A stretch of 7,940 nt of DNA from Acidobacteriota bacterium. GTDB lineage: Bacteria > Acidobacteriota > Terriglobia > UBA7540. Below are positions 1-5,456 of this stretch, piece after piece. The stretch lies in the NCBI GenBank assembly GCA_021827255.1, contig JAKAWO010000136.1:1-7940 (forward strand). Reading direction: 5' to 3'. The notes beneath the pieces are model-generated. The model worked only from the letters and a program-made list of their open reading frames with translations, did no database searches and was not told the origin of the DNA. A program made the translations under genes and the position numbers. Positions within the stretch are counted from its first letter, which is position 1. Each line of letters begins with the position of its first letter.

Positions 1-7
1 GCGACCC

Positions 8-151
8 TTATCCCCCGAGGCTCGCTTCGAGGCGATGGGCCAACTCCCGCCATGGCGCGGAGGTCGCCGGGGCGAGCGAACCGAGCGAGCAGATCATCCG
101 CTGCCGGGGACGCTTGGGGGTGTGGAGGGATTCGACCCGCAGGTAGTGTAG
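8..151 (-). pseudogene. Remnant of IS1634/IS4-like transposase, N-terminal region
   Basis: Read on the minus strand from 151 to a TAA at 10-8, this frame has no stop and gives a peptide containing YLRVESLHTPKRPRQR and then SLGSLAP, an alanine/tryptophan stretch and LAHRLEASLGG. The pattern 'VES-x-x-TP/xGPRQR-x-x-x-SLG' resembles the conserved N-terminal segment of IS1634/IS4-type DDE transposases (recalled, not searched). About 83% of third codon positions in this frame are G or C, higher than in the other frames I counted (59-65%), which favours coding origin. No start codon precedes the conserved part: the frame runs straight into the inverted repeat at 152-164. It ends after about 47 codons, far short of a full transposase of several hundred residues. 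I therefore call it a fragment, unless the gene resumes in another frame beyond the left edge. It could also be chance open frame in GC-rich DNA. Confidence 0.4.
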
Positions 152-277
152 TGTCCGCGAATTAGGTGGACCGTAGCGCCGCCCTTTAGGGCGGCAGATG
201 CCGGGCGTGAAGCCCGGCGCTACAAGGACAATATGTTCGCCCGATTCCAGCGCTGTATAGGTAATTACTGGACAATA
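149..277. mobile_element. Candidate MITE-like element with imperfect terminal inverted repeats
   Basis: The left arm at 148-166 and the right arm at 260-278 are inverted repeats matching at 13 of 19 positions. The core is TGTCC-N3-AATTA (152-164) against TAATT-N3-GGACA (262-274), in which all ten fixed bases match. A TA dinucleotide stands just outside each core (149-150 and 276-277), as expected for elements that duplicate TA on insertion. The interior encodes no protein and carries the three-way palindrome at 173-223. It lies between a transposase remnant and the STAS gene promoter. No transposase is inside, so it would move in trans if it moves at all. A chance pairing of two short AT-containing motifs is the main alternative. 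Confidence 0.4.
173..223. repeat. Composite palindrome folding as a perfect three-way junction (REP-like)
   Basis: Outer arms GTAGC (173-177) and GCTAC (219-223) pair. Inside them lie two flush perfect hairpins: GCCGCCCT/AGGGCGGC (178-185 with 188-195) and GCCGGGC/GCCCGGC (200-206 with 212-218, loop GTGAA). The only unpaired linker is AGAT at 196-199. Every stem base is Watson-Crick paired, which is not expected by chance. The design resembles dispersed REP-type palindromes seen between genes of acidobacteria and other bacteria (recalled). No U-tract follows, so it is not a classical terminator. Confidence 0.7.
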
Positions 278-296
278 CGCTAGCGTCCTCGCCCCG

Positions 297-305
297 TGGT
301 ATGAT
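297..305 (+). promoter_or_regulatory. Candidate extended -10 promoter of the STAS gene
   Basis: TGGTATGAT gives an extended -10 (TG at 297-298, hexamer TATGAT at 300-305, five of six consensus bases). No good -35 hexamer is seen at 16-18 bases; TGGACA at 269-274 is 25 bases away and probably too far. Extended -10 promoters often do without a -35. Transcription from about 312 would leave a leader of about 55 bases before the STAS start. Confidence 0.4.
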
Positions 306-367
306 GGCCGCCTCTAAAGAAGAACAGACCATCGGCGAAAGCCCTCAAAGATCGGGAAGGAGGACGC

Positions 368-754
368 ATGACCCTCTATCTGGTTGAAAAGGCGATCGGC
401 GACGTTTTGGTTCTGGATGCGCGAGGGCGCATCACCCTTGGGGAGGAGACCGAAGCGCTGCGAAACAGAATCTCCGAGTATGCGCGGGCTGGGCAGTTGC
501 GGATTCTGCTGGACCTGGGCGGAGTCACTTATATTGACAGCGCGGGCCTTTCAACGCTGGTGGCCGGCTACACGACGGTTCGAAGAGAGGGTGGAGACTT
601 GAAGCTGCTCAACCTCACGCGGCGAGTTCACGACCTACTGCAAATCACGCGGCTCAGCACGGTTTTTGATTTGTTTGATTCGTTGCCAGCCGCGCTGGCG
701 TCATTCGGAACCAGAGCGCCCAACAACCCGCCCTCGGGCGCGGTGGCGGGTTGA
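368..754 (+). CDS. STAS-domain anti-sigma factor antagonist (SpoIIAA/RsbV-like)
   Basis: The 128-residue cytoplasmic protein is a single STAS domain (about residues 5-112) followed by a Pro/Ala/Gly-rich tail. The signature is VTYIDSAGLSTLV (53-65), in which Ser58 of the DSAG motif is the residue phosphorylated by the anti-sigma kinase in SpoIIAA/RsbV relatives. The family role is to bind a serine-kinase anti-sigma factor when dephosphorylated, thereby freeing the sigma factor. The start ATG follows AGGAGG (359-364) at ideal spacing. Length is normal for the family (about 100-130). No kinase, phosphatase or sigma gene is visible beside it, so its partner is encoded elsewhere and the target regulon (general stress, motility or other) cannot be named. 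A hairpin overlaps the stop codon. The alternative is a STAS protein of another signalling route. Confidence 0.92.
   Translation: MTLYLVEKAIGDVLVLDARGRITLGEETEALRNRISEYARAGQLRILLDLGGVTYIDSAGLSTLVAGYTTVRREGGDLKLLNLTRRVHDLLQITRLSTVFDLFDSLPAALASFGTRAPNNPPSGAVAG
724..753 (+). terminator. Perfect 9-bp hairpin overlapping the STAS stop codon
   Basis: CAACCCGCC (724-732) pairs perfectly with GGCGGGTTG (745-753) around a 12-base loop, and the 3' arm covers two bases of the TGA stop at 752-754. No U-run follows, so it is not a canonical intrinsic terminator. It may act as a weak or U-less terminator or protect the transcript's 3' end. Part of the pairing could simply reflect the Pro/Gly/Ala-rich codons of the tail. 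Confidence 0.35.
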
Positions 755-796
755 GCGGCTGGGCGTGGGGTCGGCGCGGAATCGAAGGACTTCCTT

Positions 797-825
797 TTGA
801 CAATTGACATTGAGGTTGATAGAGT
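797..825 (+). promoter_or_regulatory. Sigma-70 type promoter of the cold-shock gene
   Basis: A perfect -35 TTGACA at 797-802 is followed after exactly 17 bases by TAGAGT at 820-825 (four of six consensus). The -10 is extended by TG at 817-818. A second TTGACA (804-809) overlaps the spacer but has no matching -10 at normal distance. Transcription would begin near 832, giving a leader of about 92 bases before the GTG start. Confidence 0.65.
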
Positions 826-854
826 TCGGGCACGCAGAGAAGGGACACCCTTAC

Positions 855-886
855 TGCAAGGCTTCGGGAGTCCTTCGCAGCCTGCA
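855..886 (+). promoter_or_regulatory. Leader hairpin upstream of the cold-shock gene
   Basis: TGC plus AGGCT (855-857 and 859-863, A858 bulged) pairs with AGCCT plus GCA (879-886), giving eight base pairs around a 15-base loop in the predicted 5' leader. Cold-shock genes often have structured leaders that control translation and mRNA stability with temperature. That role here is inferred only from the position and the fold. Confidence 0.4.
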
Positions 887-923
887 AAGAAGCGGCCCGT
901 CTTTGTGCGTTGAGGAGGTAGTC

Positions 924-1127
924 GTGCAAGGGACGATCAAGCGTATTCTCCGTGACCGAGGTTTCGGATTCATTCGCACGGCCGAGGGCACAGAAGTGTT
1001 TTTCCACCGCAGCGCCCTTCAAGGATTAAATTTCGACAGCTTGCGGGAGGGTGAATCGGTCGAGTTTGAGGTGGTTCGCGGTGAAAAAGGGCCGAGAGCC
1101 AGCGGAGTTCGCGGGCTCGCGAAATAG
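924..1127 (+). CDS. Cold-shock domain protein (CspA family)
   Basis: This is a 67-residue single cold-shock domain, the usual CspA length. It binds single-stranded RNA and DNA in the cytoplasm as a five-strand OB-fold barrel and melts mRNA structure. Both nucleic-acid motifs are visible: RNP1 as DRGFGFIR (residues 11-18) and RNP2 as EVFFHRS (24-30). The N-terminal QGTIKRI replaces the common GTVKWF, so the usual tryptophan is lost. The start chosen is GTG at 924, because AGGAGG at 913-918 lies five bases upstream and the domain begins there. A longer frame from TTG 804 would add 40 residues unlike the family and would start inside a -35-like box. It has its own promoter and leader. The stop is TAG at 1125. 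Paralogous function (constitutive or cold-induced) cannot be told from sequence. Confidence 0.9.
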   Translation: MQGTIKRILRDRGFGFIRTAEGTEVFFHRSALQGLNFDSLREGESVEFEVVRGEKGPRASGVRGLAK

Positions 1128-1187
1128 CGGCGCGAGATTCCACCGCCGCGGGCCGCCTCCTGATTCAGCTTCGGGCCGGCGCGAATG

Positions 1188-1209
1188 CAGGGCGCGATTT
1201 TCGTCCCTG
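1188..1209. other. Weak hairpin between the convergent csp and CRTAC1 genes
   Basis: CAGGG (1188-1192) pairs with CCCTG (1205-1209), with an inner CGA/TCG around TTT. It lies in the 161-base gap between the convergent stop codons at 1127 and 1289. There is no U-tract on either strand, so it is a poor intrinsic terminator, but it is the best candidate seen in the gap. Nothing else was recognised there. Confidence 0.2.
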
Positions 1210-1288
1210 GGCAGCCGGCTCAAGCCTGCCACCCAACCTGCGGATGGAGCGGGGTCATATTCGTTTGGCGGAACTGACCTGGCGGGCC

Positions 1289-3073
1289 CTATGCGCCACG
1301 CGGACCCGGAGGCCGTTTTGCCGGCACTTCAATCCAGCCCGATTCTCCCTCCCTAACACTCAGCAAGAGGTCGAGCGGCGGGTTGTGAAGAGTTTGACGG
1401 ACGCCGCTGGGCCACAGGATTTCAATCTCCTCCACGCGAGTATTTTGACCGAGACCGAACCAGGCTTCCGGCGCGCACTGGGAAAGATACGAGCCGGCTA
1501 CGCCGCATTGCCGGAATTGCCGCTGGCCGTCCGAGGTGAGATAGACCTTGGCGCCGTAGGCGGAGCGGTTGCTGCGCGTTCCAATCAGGTGAACAGCCAG
1601 CCAGTGATTGCGGTTGCCGCCGTCATTTCGCAGCAGCAGCGGGCGGCCGCGATTGGTCATGATAATCATGTCGAGATCGCCGTCGCGGTCAAAATCGGCG
1701 CAAGCGGCGCCTCGACCGACGATCGCTTGTCGAAGGGCGCTGCCCGCGGCGCCCGAGCGCGCCACGTCGTAGAAACCATCCTGCCCCTTCGACCAAAATA
1801 GAAAAGGCCGCTCGGGAATGAGCTGCGTGGTGTCGGCTTTGTTCTCGAGCGTGGAACCGCAAACGGCCAGGATGTCGAGCCAGCCGTCGTTATCAAAATC
1901 GAAAAAGAAGGTGCTCCAGCCCGCGTCGCCCATCGCAATTTCCCCGCAGCCGTACATCTCCGCAACGTCGGAAAAATGGAGCGGGCCGTGTTCCTGCTGC
2001 TCCATCCAGAGGTTTTCATACAGCGAAAAGCCCTGCGTCAGCCAGTGCGTGAGGTACATATCGAGGTCGCCATCGCGGTCGTAATCGCCAATGGCGATGC
2101 CCATCGTTCCCCGGTTGTCCTCCGTCCATGAGAGGGCCGTGATGTTTTTGAATCGCCCGCCACCCAGACCTTGGTACATGCGGTTGGAAGCGATGTCGTT
2201 GCCAACGTAAAAATCCTGCCAGCCATCGAGATTGAAATCCGCAAAAGCCGCCGTCAGGCTTCGTCCGCTGGGATTGGCCACGCCGAGACGCGCCGCCACG
2301 TCGGTGAAGGTTCCGTCGTGGTTGTTGTGGTAGAGGCGATTTGGAAGGGGCCGAAAGGAAGCGGGATTGAGAGTGAAGGGGACGTTGACGCCGTACTCCT
2401 GGGCTGTCGCGCCGGACGGCACGCTCTTCAAGTTGTAGTCCGCGTAATTGGTGACGTAGAGATCGAGATGGCCGTCGTTATCGTAATCTATCCACACCGG
2501 CGTCATCGCCCAAAGGTGATTGGCCACGCCAGCCCGATCGGTTACATCGGTAAACGTTCCATCGCCGTTGTTATGGTAAAGAACCGAGCGGCCGTAGTTG
2601 GTCACGTAGAGGTCGAGATGGCCGTCGTTGTCATAATCGCCCCACGCCGCGCCCATGCCATAGCCGCCCCGATTCGCCACGCCGGCTTTGAGGGTGACAT
2701 CCGTGAACGTTCCATCGCCGTTGTTGTGGTAAAGATGGCTATAAGGGGCGTCGTCGCCCGCCTTCGCGCCCCAGGGGCCGGGCTGGTTGACGAGATAAAG
2801 GTCCGGCCAGCCATCGTTGTCATAGTCGCCCCAGGCCGCTCCCGGCCCCATGTCTTCGGGAAGCTGGTGGGTGCGCGTGCCGGAAGAATGGACAAAATCA
2901 ATTCCGGCCTCGCGAGTGACATCCGTAAACACGACGCCGGGGCTGTCGCCGGAGAGTTTGCGAACCGCGCTATTGAAGACTGCCGGTTTTTGTTTTGAAG
3001 CGCGGCGCGAGCATCCCGTGGCAAAGCCCGTCAGAATCACCGCCCCGGACCGCAACACGTCTCGCCGGGTCAT
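1289..3073 (-). CDS. CRTAC1 family lipoprotein: FG-GAP/VCBS beta-propeller with ASPIC/UnbV domain
   Basis: The protein is 594 residues. The N-terminus TRRDVLRSG followed by a short hydrophobic run to FATGC suggests a Tat signal with lipoprotein cleavage before Cys21. Next come seven calcium-loop repeats of the D-x-D/N-x-D-G type beginning at residues 83, 146, 196, 279, 330, 392 and 460, matching a seven-bladed FG-GAP propeller. An ASPIC/UnbV domain (about 503-565; SAYGAKV, then SYLSQ, WFGLG and ILWPSGVRQ) carries a Cys pair at 523 and 533. Such proteins act outside the cytoplasm and are thought to bind partners or glycans; no enzyme activity is established. The start is fixed by the ATGA overlap with the upstream cytochrome gene, implying translational coupling. 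An extension to 3412 is possible by frame but would lie wholly inside the cytochrome gene. The lipobox is slightly atypical (Ala at -3). Confidence 0.9.
   Translation of the reverse strand: MTRRDVLRSGAVILTGFATGCSRRASKQKPAVFNSAVRKLSGDSPGVVFTDVTREAGIDFVHSSGTRTHQLPEDMGPGAAWGDYDNDGWPDLYLVNQPGPWGAKAGDDAPYSHLYHNNGDGTFTDVTLKAGVANRGGYGMGAAWGDYDNDGHLDLYVTNYGRSVLYHNNGDGTFTDVTDRAGVANHLWAMTPVWIDYDNDGHLDLYVTNYADYNLKSVPSGATAQEYGVNVPFTLNPASFRPLPNRLYHNNHDGTFTDVAARLGVANPSGRSLTAAFADFNLDGWQDFYVGNDIASNRMYQGLGGGRFKNITALSWTEDNRGTMGIAIGDYDRDGDLDMYLTHWLTQGFSLYENLWMEQQEHGPLHFSDVAEMYGCGEIAMGDAGWSTFFFDFDNDGWLDILAVCGSTLENKADTTQLIPERPFLFWSKGQDGFYDVARSGAAGSALRQAIVGRGAACADFDRDGDLDMIIMTNRGRPLLLRNDGGNRNHWLAVHLIGTRSNRSAYGAKVYLTSDGQRQFRQCGVAGSYLSQCAPEAWFGLGQNTRVEEIEILWPSGVRQTLHNPPLDLLLSVREGESGWIEVPAKRPPGPRGA
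2444..2731 (-). repeat. Near-identical internal FG-GAP repeats (two adjacent blades)
   Basis: The DNA for YHNNGDGTFTDVT occurs at 2693-2731 and again at 2540-2578, 153 bases apart and almost unchanged. The DNA for DYDNDGHLDLYVTNY occurs at 2594-2638 and 2444-2488, 150 bases apart. The repeat unit is thus about 50 codons. Similarity persists at nucleotide level, suggesting a recent blade duplication or gene conversion within the propeller. Confidence 0.75.
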
Positions 3074-5235
3074 CGCCGTCCACCGCGCAAGCGGGAGACA
3101 GCAGGCTGATGGAGCGATGAACTCGGAGGCGCGGAATTGTTTCGCCGGCTCGCCGCCGATTTGCCCGCCGGCTGGCTCGGCGCTAGCAGGGCCATTTCTG
3201 CGCTGCCGGAAGACATCGTGGTCACGGGCGCCTTCACAAATTGACCCGGAAAGACGAAATTCATGAAATATTGATTGGCCTTCCGGTATCGCAGTTGAGC
3301 GGTGACCTGAAGTGGGCCTCGGGCGTTTCGAGGAACGGTGAATTTGTATTCGTACATGTCGGAATAGCCGGGGAAAATGGCGCGCCGCGAAATCGTGCCC
3401 ACGTAATGCCACAGGTGATGCCGCACCACCGGCTGCCCCTCGGGGTTAACGCCAATGGCCCGCAGAATGAGCGTGCCCGGCTCGACGTGGTTTTGCGCGG
3501 TCAGTTGGCCTGAATGGAAGATGGCGCGGCCTTTCGCGTCCCGAACCTCGATGGCAACCCAGGCGCGAATCAAATCGAGCGGGCCGGTGGCGAAGCCGTG
3601 CCCCGCTTTGTTGTTGGTGAGAACCACGCGGACGTCGGCTCGCTGTCCGGGACGAAGCGAGGCCGGGGCGATGATGCGCAGCGGGATGACCGGACCTTTC
3701 GGCCAAATCTTCGCAATTGCCGGAACGTATTTTTTGCCTTTCAGCCATTCGATGACTCGGCGCGTTTGGGCGCGCCAGCCATAAACGTGGAGCATCTCCG
3801 GCATGACTTGGTTGGCGGCGGCAAACCAGTGGTTGCGAATCTCAAGCCCGCGCCCGTCCTTCACATCGTAAGGGTCGGCGAGGGCCAAGCTGGGGGCCTT
3901 TGTGAGCCACATGTGGCATTGCTGGCAGCGCAGCCTTTCCGCCGGATTCGGATTGGCGTTCCACTTGCCCAGCCGCCATTCGTCGTATTGGTTTTGGAGC
4001 TGCACAAACCCAACGTGGTTAATCTGCTTGTTGATAAATTGCTTGTGGCAGGAAGCGCAGGAGACAGGCTTCTTAACGAGCGCCAGGTTGTAGTCGGCGT
4101 CATGCTGCTTGGGATAAGCGCGAATGAGGAAGTGGGTGAGGGCCGTGGTGTAACCCGCCTTCTTATATTCGAAGATATAAGGCTTGGGCGGCGCCCAGAC
4201 GTAGTTGCCGTTGCCTTGCACATCTACACGCTGCATGGAGTGGCAGGCCACGCAAGAGCTGCCCTCCTTGAAGCCGGGCGCTTCAATGCTGGTGCTGGCG
4301 TTTTTGTAGCCGGAGAGCAGTGAGACGGGGTCGTGGCAGCCGGCGCAGTAGCGAGTGGCTGGCGCGCCTTCGGCATGAATCAGCGCCCCTTGCACGGCTT
4401 GGAAAAATTTGTCCTCGGAAGACCAACGATGCGGGCTGGAGCGCCACTCCTCGTAAATTTCGGTATGGCAACCCGACGCGCCGCAGGATTTGGAGCCTGC
4501 CAGAAGCTCGGGCGCAACCGGCCCGCCGCTGGCCGTCATGGCCATGCTGGGGGAGAACGGGTCTTTGCCGTAAGGCATTTGGTATCCGGCTGGCCATTGG
4601 TAATGGCTGAAGTTGGGAGCGTAAAGGGTGTAAGCGAGCGTCAGCGCTCCGACGATGACCGCGGGGATGGCAACGGTGAGGCCCGCCATCGCCCACATGT
4701 GGCGCCGTCCAGGACCGAAGTCCGGCAGAACCAAACCGGCTTGCCCATTCAACGGATTCTGACCGTTGGCCGCGCTCAAGCCGTTCGCATTCTGCTTTTT
4801 GGCGTGCGGATAGACGTGATAGGCGAGGAAAGGCAGCGCCGCGAGGCCGCTCCACAAATGGACTTGATCCCAAAAATGGCTGGTGAACAATGTAAACGCC
4901 GCCTGCCAGGTGAGCACGACGCCGGAAACCGTCGTCGCGGCCATGGTCCAGAAGCCCGTGTAGGCGCAGAATTTGCGGAACGAGCGCCGCACCTTGCGTG
5001 TGGCGAGCCAATGGCTGGCTTGCCACAGCGTGAGCGGAATCAAGATGAGGACGCCGAGCGCGGTATGGATCAAAACCGAGACTTCGGTGGCCACGCTGAA
5101 GGGCGCAAGCCAAATGGCCAGCCCGCTCAGCGCGAGAAAAATCAACGAGCCGCTAAGCCAGCTAAACTTGAGAATCCCTTTTTCGTGAAGGAAAGAATGC
5201 CGAATGGGAATTGGGCCGTGAGCCGTTTCTTCCAT
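3070..5235 (-). CDS. Membrane cytochrome b-like / pentaheme cytochrome c fusion protein
   Basis: This is a 721-residue inner-membrane redox protein. Five membrane segments (about 24-46, 50-71, 94-116, 124-142, 179-204) have positively charged loops at 79-88 and 144-179, placing the N-terminus inside and the large C-terminal part in the periplasm. His57 and His75 in the second helix and His126 and His140 in the fourth are placed to ligate two b hemes. The periplasmic part has five c-heme sites: CGASGCH (251-257, a CX4CH), CAGCH (297), CVACH (328), CASCH (393) and CQQCH (437), resembling the cytochrome c554 superfamily. A beta-sandwich-like region (about 515-668) contains GHGFATG. The Ser/Arg-rich tail after 670 looks unconserved. 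The start ATG follows GGGGAGG by six bases. It probably oxidises quinol and passes electrons outward; the acceptor is unknown. Its stop overlaps the next start. Confidence 0.88.
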   Translation of the reverse strand: MEETAHGPIPIRHSFLHEKGILKFSWLSGSLIFLALSGLAIWLAPFSVATEVSVLIHTALGVLILIPLTLWQASHWLATRKVRRSFRKFCAYTGFWTMAATTVSGVVLTWQAAFTLFTSHFWDQVHLWSGLAALPFLAYHVYPHAKKQNANGLSAANGQNPLNGQAGLVLPDFGPGRRHMWAMAGLTVAIPAVIVGALTLAYTLYAPNFSHYQWPAGYQMPYGKDPFSPSMAMTASGGPVAPELLAGSKSCGASGCHTEIYEEWRSSPHRWSSEDKFFQAVQGALIHAEGAPATRYCAGCHDPVSLLSGYKNASTSIEAPGFKEGSSCVACHSMQRVDVQGNGNYVWAPPKPYIFEYKKAGYTTALTHFLIRAYPKQHDADYNLALVKKPVSCASCHKQFINKQINHVGFVQLQNQYDEWRLGKWNANPNPAERLRCQQCHMWLTKAPSLALADPYDVKDGRGLEIRNHWFAAANQVMPEMLHVYGWRAQTRRVIEWLKGKKYVPAIAKIWPKGPVIPLRIIAPASLRPGQRADVRVVLTNNKAGHGFATGPLDLIRAWVAIEVRDAKGRAIFHSGQLTAQNHVEPGTLILRAIGVNPEGQPVVRHHLWHYVGTISRRAIFPGYSDMYEYKFTVPRNARGPLQVTAQLRYRKANQYFMNFVFPGQFVKAPVTTMSSGSAEMALLAPSQPAGKSAASRRNNSAPPSSSLHQPAVSRLRGGRR

Positions 5236-5325
5236 GCCATGCCTCCCCTGTGCTGCCGCGCACGCCCCTCCGGCTCGGGGTGGCTGGCTCCGGAGCGACG
5301 GCGGGCTTCGCTTCAGCTTGTCCAG

Positions 5326-5396
5326 AAAAATAAAAAAAGGGCGTAACCGCGATGGCCGTTCCGCGCGCTTAACGCGGCGGCCTATCGGTTACGCCC
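5326..5396 (-). terminator. Strong intrinsic terminator with a 58-base hairpin
   Basis: On the minus strand, GGGCGTAACCG pairs perfectly with CGGTTACGCCC (5396-5386 with 5349-5339; 11 bp). Inside are GGCCG/CGGCC and CCGCG/CGCGG stems around a 7-base loop, with small internal loops. The hairpin runs directly into TTTTTTTATTTTT (5338-5326). The U-tract is on one side only, so the terminator serves the small gene ending at 5457. It also stands about 90 bases before the cytochrome start, where it could work as an attenuator. Confidence 0.9.
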
Positions 5397-5456
5397 ACAC
5401 TGCCTCAGCCCGTGGCCGAGGCCGTCAGACGATCTCGCTGTAATCAGCCCAGCAAT

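Noticed and set aside
128..141. tRNA or tmRNA-like GGGATTCGACCC
   Set aside because: Flanking bases do not form a T-arm stem or acceptor stem on either strand, and the stretch reads as part of the transposase-like frame.
804..923. Longer TTG start of the cold-shock gene giving 107 residues
   Set aside because: The TTG is part of a -35-like TTGACA, has no ribosome site, and adds 40 residues unlike the family; GTG 924 has AGGAGG at ideal spacing.
2444..2731. CRISPR-like or tandem DNA repeat array
   Set aside because: The spacing of about 150 bases and in-frame coding of FG-GAP blades show protein repeats, not a CRISPR array.
2171..2998. 275-residue plus-strand frame rich in Val/Ile
   Set aside because: The repeats are the complement of the FG-GAP repeats of the CRTAC1-type gene; there is no independent support.
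3074..3412. N-terminal extension of the CRTAC1-type protein
   Set aside because: It lies entirely within the cytochrome coding region in another frame, while ATG 3073 gives a Tat/lipoprotein signal and an ATGA overlap.
4333..5346. 337-residue plus-strand open frame antisense to the cytochrome gene
   Set aside because: Low-complexity Arg/Ala/Gly composition and no domain; it is a shadow frame of a GC-rich gene that clearly encodes heme motifs on the other strand.
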